A DNA stretch of 64,000 bases from Cantharellus purpuraceus (lineage: Eukaryota > Basidiomycota > Agaricomycetes > Cantharellales > Hydnaceae): the NCBI GenBank assembly GCA_025174535.1, contig JALBUN010000010.1:1240001-1304000 (forward strand), read 5' to 3'. How positions within the stretch are numbered: position 1 is the stretch's first letter; the number at the start of each line of letters is the position of its first letter. A program made the translations under genes and the position numbers. Of this stretch, positions 31,584 through 43,400 are shown one piece after another. Under the pieces are notes generated by a model. It saw only the letters and a list, made by a program, of their open reading frames with translations. It was not told where the DNA came from and did not search any database.

Positions 31584-33284
31584 TTATACATCGTGTTTCC
31601 TTTTTCCCTTTCCCTTATCTACCTCAGGCTCCATCTCCGACTCCTCATCACTCTCTACATCCGACACCCAATCCTTCTCATCTCCCATGTCCGAATCCTC
31701 ATCCAACGGGGCCATGAATTTCCGCAACTGACGTAACTCGGCTGTCCGATGACCCTCCAGAACCTCCTTCCGTTTCATCGTCCTCACCAAGTCTACTAAC
31801 AACCCCTCCATCCGCCGAAGGTGCTCCAACTGCAGGTTAACCAGCCGGATAAGCTGGCCCACAGTGCTATTGGGCACCGAAATGCGCCCTGTACCTGCAC
31901 CGGTCGTTGCCCCTTCCGATCCGATGCCGCTACCCCCGGCTGCCACAGCACCTGTCTCCATCTGCCTCTTTTTGGTCGGATGACCCTCTGATTCCTTCTC
32001 TGCCCCTCCTTGTACCACTAGTTGGGGCTTGACGCTCCGACTCCGGGGATCGAACTTCCCATCGATCCTACACCCTCCTTTCCGACCCCGACAACGATCA
32101 CAGGACCGAAGTCAGCAAGTTGGGCCGGTAGGCCACACGCACTCCACACCTGCATCACGACATAAGTCACAAGTTACGCCGGGTCCGCCAAATGGCTCCG
32201 TTGGAGCCAGAGCCTTGGGTGGCCCGCCCCTTCTTGCTGCGGCCTCCAAGCGTTCCCTCTCCTCCTCCTTGTCCTGCTGTTCTGCCGCCGCCTTCTCCAT
32301 CTCGTGCTTGCGAAGCTGGATCGCCGACCTCACAACACGCAGCTCCTTCTTACGGGGCGCCAACACGCAACTCTCCGCCTTGCACCATATGACCCTCCGG
32401 TCCGCCTCTCGCTTCTCCGTATCAGCACTCGGGTAGGCCTTCAATGAAAAGACCACGACATCAAGATTCTTCTTGGTGGTCACGGCATAGAGCTCCGCTC
32501 TTTTGCGAGCCTCGACCGCAGCTACCCAAGCCATCTCCTCGTAGGAATTTGAAGTGGGATCCAGCTCCGCGTCCGTCCCAACATCCATGCCTGCCTCGGG
32601 CTCCGCATTTGCACCGAGATCCACATTGGCATCGGGATCCGCCTCCACCTCCACCCTCTCCATCTCCGCCGCATCATCTTCCTCAGCTGCCCCCAACTCA
32701 AATAGGGGCCGTGCCTGCGGATGTAACGGCGAGTCCTCCGCAGTGACAGTCCTCGAACGAGTCGTCTCCGTCCATGTAATGGAGATGATGGCCACTTCTG
32801 GAGTCCCTGGCCGTATTGGCACACTCGGACTTCCTGGATGGCTGGTTCCCCCTGCCCCAGTCACCTCCTGCTCTACCTCCATGGTGGCCTCTAACTCATG
32901 CGCCTGCTCCTCCACTTCTTTCAGTCTCGCAGCCTCCATTGCTGCCGCAAGTTCCTTCACCATGCGGGCCCTCTTGACTTTCGCTTCCTCCTCTTTCCTT
33001 CTCTGTTCTGTTTTCGCCGCCTCTTTCTGCCGCTGCTCCTCCTCCTTCCATCTCCGTTCTGCCTCCTCCTCCTCCTTCCGTCTCCGTTCCACCTCCTCCT
33101 CCTCCTTCCGCCTCCGTTCCGCCTCCTCCTCCTTCTGTCTCTGTTCCGCCTCCTCCTCCTCCTTCCATCTCTGTTCTGCTTCCTCCTCCTCTTTCTGTTT
33201 CTGCTCCTCTTCCTCTTCCTTCCGTCAGGCCAGGAGCAACTGCTCCAGCTCAGCCACGCTCATGCTTGCCAAAGGGTTTGACAT
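31584..33284 (-). pseudogene. antisense ORF of Tf-like element, coiled coil plus zinc-cluster-like motif
   Basis: On the strand opposite to pol, one reading frame of 567 codons from ATG at 33284 (MSNPLASMSVAELEQLLLA) to 31584 is broken only by two in-frame TGA codons, at 33225-33227 and 32112-32114. Order: short N-terminus, a Glu/Arg/Lys/Gln-rich repeat coiled coil (33220-32990; repeated units like RRKEEEEAE), an acidic middle, VVFSLKAYPSADTEKREAD, a second charged helix, then CDLCRDAGVECVWP and CDRCRGRKGGC, a Cys pattern like that of Zn-cluster proteins in Agaricomycetes, followed by an acidic tail. Both stops can arise from CGA by a single CpG transition. Because it lies between pol and the 3' LTR in reverse, it needs its own promoter. 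It may be a regulator carried by the element; function unknown. Confidence 0.7.
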
Positions 33285-33425
33285 TGTTGAGGATAAGACC
33301 TCAATCATGCCCCTCCTTTTATATATCTCCAGACCCCCAGTATAACTCCAACCACGCCCAATCATCTCACCTATTCAATCCACGGACATGAGGCCTCAGG
33401 GGCTCGGCCTTAAATGGAGAGATAC

Positions 33426-33941
33426 TGTTATGACTATATTCATTAATGCCCAGATCCCCGTCTGATCCCCTCAGATCCCCGCGCATATGAAATCTATACT
33501 CCATTTGGAAACTGCTACATCTCCATTTACCTGTCTGATTGTCACCGCCGATTCTGCCCATCCATCTCTGGTTCCGATTGATGCATCAGCATCACCATAG
33601 GAACCTGGACATCCATCCCCATCGGACTCGGACATACTCATGTAAGGCCGTCAGCCTTGAAGACCCATCACTGGAGTAATTATTATTAGATTTTGAATAT
33701 GTATTTAAGTTGCCCGACTGGGGACTTCATTCCCCAGTTCGAATATCGAATCACGCCTAGCTCCTAAGTCTGATCCTAACTCTCTAAGTTGTACTCTGTC
33801 TCCAAAATCTTGGACACCGGTATTAGTGAGGGCGCAGCACATAAGCTGAAGCCAAGTCCGTTCTGACCCCCACGATGTACTCTGACTCCAACCCAACCTC
33901 TGACCCAATCTCCGACCCCAAATCGGACCTAGTGCGTAACA
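33426..33941 (+). repeat. LTR family D (3' LTR of Tf-like element)
   Basis: 516 bp, TGTTATGACTATATTC at the start and CTAGTGCGTAACA at the end, preceded by a purine tract. Compare the solo copy 35237-35782. Its right side abuts an LTR-B fragment directly, without a target duplication. Confidence 0.85.
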
Positions 33942-34807
33942 GGCAGTACACACTAGTAACTTAAACAAAGAGCACTAATGGCAGGACTATTGACAGACAA
34001 TCTCACCCTGTAGATTTGTAGTCACGCGAGGTAGATACTACACTCACGCCCAAAGCAGGACAATCACTACTTTGAGTGCAATCGAATACAGTTACACAAC
34101 TGTAAGCGACCCTTGAACTGGACAATCAACAGTTACTGAGATATAGAGGATGACACTGTATGTCACTCTAGTCACACTGATGTGCAAATGGGGTAGAAAT
34201 GGTTATTTATTCAGAGGCAAAATGGCCTCCTTATATACTGTATCTACAGGAGCTGACTAATCCTTCTACCTATTAATATGAGTCATGGCAGGAGTCATAA
34301 CCTGAGTCATGGTAAGAGTCACAGCATGAGTCACTATTACTCAAATAACTTGGACTCCATTTCCTGGGCTGATCAGCACAGCTATGGGTAGGCACAGCTT
34401 CTATTGAACTCTCCACCAAAAATGGAGTCAGGAGGAGCCGTGGCTGCCAAGATACCAAGGATTTACTGGCAGTGATGATCAGATTGGGTTGGAGATTGAA
34501 ATGAGTCATGTGATTGAAAATGAGTCAGTAGATCAGGTGACTCTGCTGACTTTGAAGCTGCTGACATCTGTGAAGTTTTGTGGGTCCATGTGGGTCCAAA
34601 GCTTTGCCCAGCAGGACAATAAGTTTGTGGACTCATTTCTGCATGGAAAATTCCCAAAAAAAATATGAAAAAATAGAGAATATTTGAATGGCCCTGAATC
34701 AAGAGAAAGCAGCACATATATGCTGATATTTTAAGGCCATGAAGCAAAATTGTACAGTTTTGGGATTTTAAACAAGATCTTTTTAAGGGAAAGCCAGTTC
34801 CCATACA
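33942..34807 (-). repeat. truncated LTR family B
   Basis: Inverse-orientation LTR whose U3 end is at 34807 (complement of TGTATGGGAAC). The inner end is cut at 33942 where family D begins. It matches 46192-47596 and 48285-49739, including the Gcn4-like TGACTCA motifs, but lacks the last ~450 bp. Confidence 0.8.
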
Positions 34808-35236
34808 CCATCACAGAACTCAACTACAATGTCCATGATAAAGAACTACTTGCAATCTTTGAAGCTTTCAAGTCCTGGTGACATTACCTCGAAGGATCCC
34901 CAACTCCGGTCAATGTCATCACAGACCACAAGAACCTCAAATACCTTTCAACTACCAAACTCCTTACTAGGCGGCAAGCCCACTGGTCCAAATTCCTGTC
35001 CCAGTTTAATCTGGTAATCCATTTCCATCCCCACAAACTCAGCACAAAACCAGACTCATTAACTAGATGATGGGGTGTCTATCCTAAAGAGGGAGGAAAT
35101 GATTATGCAGCAGTAAATCTGCATAATCTTAGGCCTGTGTTCACTAACAAACAGTTAACCACTTCCCTCCAAGCAATGACATTCTATTCTCCAGTCCTCC
35201 GAGCAGCCATCACTATGAATGTTGATACACTCCACT

Positions 35237-35782
35237 TGTTATGACTATATTCATTAATGCCCAGATCCCCATCCAATCCACTCAGATCCCCACGCATATG
35301 AAATCTATACTCCATTTGGAAACCATCACATCTCCATTTATCTGTCCAATTGTCACCACCGAATCTCGCCCATCCATCTCTGGTTCCAATTGATGCATCA
35401 GCATCACCATAGGAACCTGGACATCTGTCCCCGTTGGACTCAGACATACTCATGTAAGGCCTTGGAGACCCATCACCGGAGTAATTATTATTAGATTTCA
35501 AATATGTATTTAAGTTGCCCGACTGGGGACTTCATTCCCCAGTTTGAATATCAAATCACACCTAGTTCCTAAGTCCGATCCTAACCATCTAAGTTATACT
35601 CCATCTCTGAAATCTCAGACACCAGTATTAGTGAGGGCGCAGCACATAAGCTGAAGCCAAGTCTGTTCCAACCCCCATGATGCACTCCGATTCCCACTCC
35701 AACTCCAACCCAACCTCTGACCCAACCTCTGACCCAACCTCTGACCCAACCTCTGACCCCCAATCGGACCTAGTGCATAACA
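35237..35782 (+). repeat. solo LTR family D with CCACT target duplication
   Basis: TGTTATGAC...GCATAACA, flanked by CCACT at 35232-35236 and 35783-35787. It is about 30 bp longer than the copy at 33426 because a 12-bp unit (CTCTGACCCAAC) is repeated in tandem near 35713-35760. Confidence 0.93.
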
Positions 35783-37083
35783 CCACTCCAATATCTGATC
35801 TGCACTCCAATCAGATCCAGCCATCTCTGGATATCTCATTAAACCGACCAATCACTGGTCCATTGACCCGGAAGGCTTACTCCATCTTGACAACTGCATC
35901 TATGTTCCCAACATGGACAATCTCCAACTCCACATGCTCCAGAACAAACATGACCATCCAATCTCTGGTCATTTTGGACAAAACAGAACTATAGAACTAG
36001 TCAGGCGGGACTATGTCTGGCCTGAACTCCATAGTTCTGTTAAGTCCTACATCAAGTCTTGTACCACTTGTATGCGCTCAAAGTCACAGAGACATCATCC
36101 TTATGGACTACTCAAGCAACTCCCCATTCTGGAGAGTCCATGGAACTCCATATCCATGGACTTCATCGAGAAGCTCCCAGCATCCTTCGGTTACAACACC
36201 ATCTTAGTTATTGTGGATTGCCTCACCAAGCAGTCCATTTTTATTCCTACAATCAATACCATCACAGCTCCTATGCTTGCAAAACTATTCATGCTCCATG
36301 TCTTTTCCAAGCATGGAGTTCCATCACACATTCCCCCGACTGTGGTACAGAGTTTGTGTCCTCCTTTTTCTGAACCCTCAGAAAAGCTTTGGACATCAAA
36401 CTCCATTTCACCTCTGGATACCACCTGGAAGCCAATGGACAAACTGAACAAATGAACCAGACTCTGGAACAGTACCTCCAAGTCTACTGCAACTACCAAC
36501 AGGACAACTGGTCCAACTTACTTCCACTCACAGAATTCACATATAATAATGCTCTGAATGCCACTACTGGCTTATCTCCATTCTTTGCCAACAAAGGTTA
36601 TCACCCAAACATCTCTGTACACCCCAAACAAGACCTCACTTCTTCAAGAGCTCGAAACTTCACTGTGGACATGAACTCCATCAGCATCTCTGAAAAACCA
36701 TCTCCAATGCTCAACTCCGATACTCCACCTCTGCTGACTGTCACCGATCTCTGGCCCTGGACTTCAAGGTTGGAGACAAGGTTTTTGTCAAATCTGACAA
36801 TATCCATACAACAAGACCTCCCAAGAAACTATTGGAAAAATACCTCAGTCCTTTTGAAATCATTGCTCAAGCAGGCTCTAACTCCTTTACCCTCCATCTA
36901 CAAGAAAGCATGCATTCCATTCATCCCATCTTTTTTCCATGCTCAAACCCTCAACTCCAGATCCATTCTCTGGTCGAGAACCAACTTCAGTCCCTCCTGT
37001 CATCATAGATGGAGAACTGGAGTACAAGATATCAGAGATTCTGGACTCCAAGATCGACAAGAGATGAAAATGTAAACTGCAAT

Positions 37084-38478
37084 TGTTGGGGTATATGCAG
37101 TTCTAAACTACTTCAAATAAGGACTATTATTTAGTAGTTTAAAGGTATTTCAAATGTTCTATTGAATGTACTTATATTTCGCTTTTTTGTGTATTTGAGC
37201 CCACAAGTGTACCAAGGGGTCGGTTGCTGATATAATCTGTCATTCAACTCCGATGAGCACTCGCGCATGAGCGAACGACGTGCGCATTACATAATCATCA
37301 GAGTTCGCGCACTTCAGCCAAAAGTGGCCACAGAAGGTTCTGACACCTTCCTGGACCTTCCACAAGGTTCCCCAGCCATCTCTTTCCTTCCAGGGGCTTC
37401 CCTAAGCACCAGGAATGTTCTCTGATTAGTTACATAAGCTAGATAGTCCATGTGTATAAAAAGGGCTGCAACAGCAGTGCAATAAATAAGATCTTTTTAC
37501 CACACACACACAGCAGTGTCTACTCAAGCATTGAGTAATCATCACATAAGCATCATGCTTATATCAGCTACTCTTAGTGTATATTAACTTTGATTGACTC
37601 TCGGAGAAGCCAGAAGTTATTATATTACAAGCGCAGCAGGCTCTAATATTAATCAAACTCGGAGAAGAGGTTAATACAGAGTAACTGATTAGTAATTAAC
37701 ACACTACAAGCCCACTCAGAGCAGTAACTTGAAGTGTATTAATTGTTATTCATTGATCAAGAACCTTACACGTGTAATTGAGACTCTGAGGTTAGTCAAA
37801 TTATCACATATCGGGCTATTGGTTATAAACAAGAATCTTGCACGTTTAATTGAGACTCTGAGGTTAGTCAGGTTAATACATACTAGGCTATTGATTGGTC
37901 AAGAATACTGCACGTTTAATTGACACTCTGAGGTTAGTCAGGTTAACACGTACTTTGCTATTGATCGGTTGGTTCAATTGTGGGCATTTCAATAAATCAA
38001 CAACACAGTCTATTAACTCACCTCTTTGAGACGAGATTAATATCCCTTGACTGTTGATTCTATCACGGATAAACACGTACAGTGAATATGCTTGTTCAGA
38101 AGGAAGTGTTCAAGTGCATATCTATCTTTTTACGTTGAAGGGATTATTGTTAGCTTTAATCCACTCAACCTGTGGTACTAAGGCACTAGGTTACTTCCCC
38201 CTTTGAAGTATCTGAACCCTTGAATGCCTGTCAATCTTTGACTTTACATTGCATCAGCAGTAAAGCGTGAACTACATGTGACAAGCATAAATCTCTATTG
38301 CTTCACTTCCTGTGGCAACATTGATTGTGATTGCTCACCGGAGTATAATTTCTTAATTGGGTTCTCCGTTAAAATAGTTTCAAGCTTATTGCTAGCCTTG
38401 AAAGGTCATACATCCTTGGGCTAAACTTAGATTGTGATTAACACCACAGTTTAGGTTGAAGTTCACGGTTCCAAAACA
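37084..38478 (+). repeat. solo LTR family C with GCAAT target duplication
   Basis: 1395 bp from TGTTGGGGTATATGC to GGTTCCAAAACA, flanked by GCAAT at 37079-37083 and 38479-38483. It sits inside the chromodomain of the Tf-like remnant. A near-identical inverse copy is at 39010-40405. Confidence 0.93.
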
Positions 38479-38663
38479 GCAATACCTTGTCAAGTGGGCA
38501 GGATATGAAGGAACAGATGAAGAAACTTCCTGGCTGCCAGCTTCGGAATTAGGACATGCAATGGAGATTATCTCTGATTTCCACCAGGCCTACCCTCATA
38601 AACCTGGCCCCACATTGCTTTTATACACTCCAGTTTATCCAAGAAACTCAGTCATTCACTAGT

Positions 38664-39009
38664 CATCACATTCTCTAGATACATCACTTCTCCTCTATCT
38701 CTGATTCTCCTACTCCTGACTCCTCTGATTCCCCATCCACTGTTCCCTATGATTCTCCAATTCCAACTCCTGCTCCCTGAGCATCCAATCTATCTCCTCC
38801 CAGGACCACCACCTCTCATCATCCAGCCTATTGAGATTCTCCAAAGAGTCCCAAGATCCTGAGGAGTTTGAGTCCGTGTCATATACGGTGCCCAGAGCTT
38901 CCAACTCCAGTGCATCTAACTCCCATTGGAGTGGACCCCACCTCTGTCCTGTTGTATAATGATGGAACATCCCCACAAGCTCACCCATATAGGTCTTGAT
39001 GCCCTGGAG
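38664..39009 (-). pseudogene. truncated end of an antisense accessory ORF
   Basis: After the chromodomain of the second Tf-like remnant a minus-strand frame (38988-38710) reads WELDALELEALGTVYDTDSNSSGS and an acidic, Trp-rich end. Position, orientation and acidic composition match the C-terminal part of the antisense ORF at 31584-33284, though the sequence has diverged. It is cut at 39010 by an LTR. Confidence 0.45.
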
Positions 39010-40405
39010 TGTTTTGGAACCGTGAACTTCAACCTAAACTGTGGTGTTAATCACAATCTAAGTTTAGCCCAAGGATGTATGACCTTTCAAGGCTAGCAAT
39101 AAGCTTGAAACTATTTTAACGGAGAACCCAATTAAGAAATTATACTCCGGTGAGCAATCACAATCAATGTTGCCACAGGAAGTGAAGCAATAGAGATTTA
39201 TGCTTGTCACATGTAGTTCACGCTTTACTGCTGATGCAATGTAAAGTCAAAGATTGACAGGCATTCAAGGGTTCAGATACTTCAAAGGGGGAAGTAACCT
39301 AGTGCCTTAGTACCACAGGTTGAGTGGATTAAAGCTAACAATAATCCCTTCAACGTAAAAAGATAGATATGCACTTGAACACTTCCTTCTGAACAAGCGT
39401 ATTCACTGTACGTGTTTATCCATGATAGAATCAACAGTCAAGGGATATTAATCTCGTCTCAAAGAGGTGAGTTAATAGACTGTGTTGTTGATTTATTGAA
39501 ATGCCCACAATTGAACCAACCGATCAATAGCAAAGTACGTGTTAACCTGACTAACCTCAGAGTGTCAATTAAACGTGCAGTATTCTTGACCAATCAATAG
39601 CCTAGTATGTATTAACCTGACTAACCTCAGAGTCTCAATTAAACGTGCAAGATTCTTGATTATAACCAATAGCCCGATATGTGATAATTTGACTAACCTC
39701 AGAGTCTCAATTACACGTGTAAGGTTCTTGATCAATGAATAACAATTAATACACTTCAAGTTACTGCTCTGAGTGGGCTTGTAGTGTGTTAATTACTAAT
39801 CAGTTACTCTGTATTAACCTCTTCTCCGAGTTTGATTAATATTAGAGCCTGCTGCGCTTGTAATATAATAACTTCTGGCTTCTCCGAGAGTCAATCAAAG
39901 TTAATATACACTAAGAGTAGCTGATATAAGCATGATGCTTATGTGATGATTACTCAATGCTTGAGTAGACACTGCTGTGTGTGTGTGGTAAAAAGATCTT
40001 ATTTATTGCACTGCTGTTGCAGCCCTTTTTATACACATGGACTATCTAGCTTATGTAACTAATCAGAGAACATTCCTGGTGCTTAGGGAAGCCCCTGGAA
40101 GGAAAGAGATGGCTGGGGAACCTTGTGGAAGGTCCAGGAAGGTGTCAGAACCTTCTGTGGCCGCTTTTGGCTGAAGTGCATGAACTCTGATGATTATGTA
40201 ATGCGTGCATTGTTCGCTCATGCGCGAGTGCTCATCGGAGTTGAATGACAGATTATATCAGCAACCGACCCCTTGTGTACACTTGTGGGCTCAAATACAC
40301 AAAAAAGCGAAATATAAGCACATTCAATAGAACATTTGAAATACCTTTAAACTACTAAATAATAGTCCTTATTTGAAGTAGTTTAGAACTGCATATACCC
40401 CAACA
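39010..40405 (-). repeat. LTR family C, inverse orientation
   Basis: Complement of 37084-38478 with few differences. The flanks differ (TGGAG on the left, TCTGC on the right), so there is no target duplication: the left flank is a Tf-like remnant and the right flank is inverted family A Gag-Pol. This LTR is therefore a recombination junction. Confidence 0.9.
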
Positions 40406-43400
40406 TCTGCCATCAAGACCAAATGCATCTTTATGTGCCAAAACTGTATCTTGGAAAGCTTTCCTATTGAAGTCATTGAGCTCTGGTGAGAAGTCAATTT
40501 CATTCAACAGTTGGTTTTCAGGAACATCCTCAGGGGGAGTTTCCTGAACCTTAGGTCCTCCTTGTACCATCTCTCCATCTGATTCAAGAGAGGCAACAGT
40601 AGGTATCGTACCAGACTCAAAGTTCTGTTGAGCAAGAGCTTTGATGAGTCTGGCATGAGAGAGACTAGTCTCTAATTGACTCTGATTCAAATTAGAAGTC
40701 CAATCCAGCCAATTGGAAGGATTTCTAGCATGACCCAGAAGTTGTCCTTGATGTATAGTAACTGGTTGTGATGAAAATTGCTAACATGTAGGCATGGGTT
40801 ATTCCGAGATACAATTGCATCCAAGATGCCATAGAAATCTTCAGGCCCATGATTGGAGTGAAGCACTTTTTCCACATAAACTTCATTACTATTCCCAGGA
40901 AAATAGATAGAAGCTGGAATTAGAGATGCAGTTTCAGGAGGAATCATGACTGGATGTAAGGCCCTGACACTTGAATCTGAAATGCATGCTCTAATCCATT
41001 TCATGAGCCTTGAACTTTGCAGTCAGAGACACAAGGTCAGGTAGGGCTCTGATTTTAAAGGTGTGACCATTCTCATCCACCAAGGGTGAGCTCACTGAGT
41101 TCTCAATTTGGCTTTCCGTCCAGTATTACCAAACATAAGATGGCTATCCGAGCCTTCTCTTATAAGTGAGATTGAGTACTGATCAGCAAAATCATTCCCA
41201 AGAATGACAGGGGTAGTCATGCCTTTGACCACATAAGCTTCAACTTCAATCTGAACTGGTCCAGAGTCAGAGTCAAAGTAAATGGGTATTGTAACGTATC
41301 CAGAAATTTTGGATGTGCCAGTAACTTGTATCAAGTTAATTTTCTGGCCCATTTTGATTTTAGAAGGATTCTCCATAGAGCAGAGAGCCTTCTGAGAGAT
41401 AACAGTTATGTCTGAACCAGAATCAGCTACAAGGGTAGTTTGATTCTTTCCATATTCTCCCAGCCAAACATTTGTAGTGGTTGCAGAAAATCCTAGGAAA
41501 GCACAGCCAGCTGGTCTGGATATGAAATGCTTGAGTTTAATCAAGGAGTTTGGAGCCCAACTAGTAAGCTTAGAATTCCTTAGGAATGCAGCTACATGTT
41601 TGGAATCTTTCATTAACCTTCTCCTCTCTCAACAAGATTTAGGAGTGAACATCTTGAAAAAAGATTTTTCCAGAGATGAAGGCTCAGAAGATTCTTCTCT
41701 ATTAGGTATGGATCCCCCCAGTTGGGACCTACTTTCCAGCAAGCTCATGGCTAGTTTGTCAAGTTGACAATGTGCTTCCGTATCCTGAGCAGAGTCCTGT
41801 TGATCCAAAGAAGGTTCTTCAGGAATATTCTCAGTTGCAGCGTTATTAACATGAGCATTGTCTGAACTTAAATCTACTTCTGATTCATGAAGTGACTCAA
41901 GGTACATATCCTCATAGGCAAAGTCCACATTAGCTTCTTCATTAGAAACTGTGTAACATGTATAGGCAGAGCAAGATGCTGAACTAGCATGTTTGCACTC
42001 ATTATCCCAATGCTTGTTACTGCCACAATGTCTGCAAGGTCTAGCTCCTTTGGATTCAGGTGTGGAATTTTTAGACACATTAGAATCATCCCGAGGGAAT
42101 TTTGGAGGATTCAATTTGGATGACCATCCAACCAGATGAACTCTAGCATCTCTAAAAGATCTGTTTGAGTCAAACCTAGGTTTGGGTTGATGCAAAGAAT
42201 TTTCCAAATTTCTAATACATCTTTCCAGGTTGTCTCCTGAAGAGAAAGGAGCATGCGACAATGATTCCTCATGATACTTGATAGCAGTTTGGAATTCCAC
42301 TGCAGACGTACACCTGTGAGCATCAATGACCATATGCCAGTAAGGTGGTGCACCATTCACAATTTCCAATATAAGCTCTGAGTCTGACACTTGCTGACCA
42401 GTCTCAATAGCTCTGACTTTCTAATGTAATACTTGCTAGGAGTCTCATTAGCAAAGCCAGACTCTCTGAAAGTAGCATGAGTTGCTCTAGCTTTCTGCCT
42501 ATTCAACCAGGCTCTGTTCATATAGTATGAACCAATGACTTCTCTGATGGACTTCCAGTCCTCAGTTGCTTCTTGGTGATAGGATAATGGTAAAGAGAAA
42601 AACCACTGCTCTGCTCCTTTACACAACTGCAAAGGGATTATTTGTCCCAATTTCTTGAAGACCATAGGAGATCGCTGAGCCAGATGATTTACTTTCAATA
42701 TCCATTGAGCTAGATTGTCAGGGTTTCCATCCCATTCAGGGACTAAGTCCTGATGCAACTTGTTATCAAAGTCAGCTTCTAGCTTGCTCTGAGTCACTGG
42801 AGCATCTAATCTGAGAATAGGATTTCTCTGATCAAGATCCCCCCAGTCTGGACTATGACTGTAACCTCCACCATCACCTCCATCAGGAGGACCTGAGCCT
42901 CCATGCCTATGCAGAGGGGGAGGATTACTCCTTCCACTTCTATGTGGCAATGATGGTCTAGGCAAAAATGGATTAGGTGTATGAGGGGGACCAGAAGATC
43001 CATCATTATCAAGAGGTTCACCTCCTCCAGAAGCTCCATAAGTTCCATGAGGAACCCTAATGGATTCTGGAATGCCTAAAGTACCCCTGCTCCAAACTTG
43101 AGGAGGAGTATAGAACATTTCTTCCAAGCCTGCAGATCCTGTAAGTTTACTAGGATCCTGATGATATGGAGAATTGAAAAGAGTAGAGGGTCTGGGACCA
43201 TGTGTAAACTGCAGACTGTCTCTGTCTAATCTGTTCATGATCAACTGGAAAGTTTTCTCCTTGATCCAATCTGGAAATCAAAGGAGCTTCCTTAACAGTA
43301 TAGGCAACAGTTGACTGCTGAGCATCCATGACAGGCATAGATGCATGAGTGGGAAGATCATGTCCAAGGACAGGATTCACTGATGACTTTAGCTTCATAA

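Larger units (their letters stand above)
31117..33941 (+). mobile_element. 3' part of a second Ty3/gypsy (Tf-like, family D) element
   Basis: Begins abruptly at the family A LTR, in the middle of an integrase C-terminus (FRAVHPVFHIS), and runs through a chromodomain, a long antisense ORF, a purine tract (AAATGGAGAGATAC) and a 516-bp 3' LTR. The 5' half of this element is not adjacent to the other side of the family A element, so it was lost or moved by recombination. Confidence 0.8.
34808..38663 (+). pseudogene. Tf-like gag-pol remnant (RNase H, integrase, chromodomain)
   Basis: Broken pol of the Tf-like kind, interrupted by two solo LTRs. 34808-35236 codes the RNase H end ([30 protein letters not shown]) with in-frame stops. 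35783-36860 codes integrase: HHCC region (GHFGQNRTIELVRRDYVWP, CTTCMRSK), SISMDFIEKLP, LVIVDCLTKQSIFIP, a frameshift near 36340, then FTSGYHLEANGQTEQMNQTL. Chromodomain residues are split: SEILDSKID before 37083 and LVKWAGYEGTDEETSW after 38483, ending FHQAYPHKPGP. Several stops and frameshifts make it inactive. Confidence 0.85.

Noticed and set aside
32554..33345. 263-codon plus-strand frame rich in Ser and Leu
   Set aside because: It is the complement of the Glu/Arg-repeat coiled coil of the antisense ORF; composition is explained by the CTCCTC repeats.
37729..38076. 62- and 64-codon frames that recur at 39412-39759 and 47694-47882
   Set aside because: Part of LTR family C, no start context or domain; recurrence reflects LTR copies.
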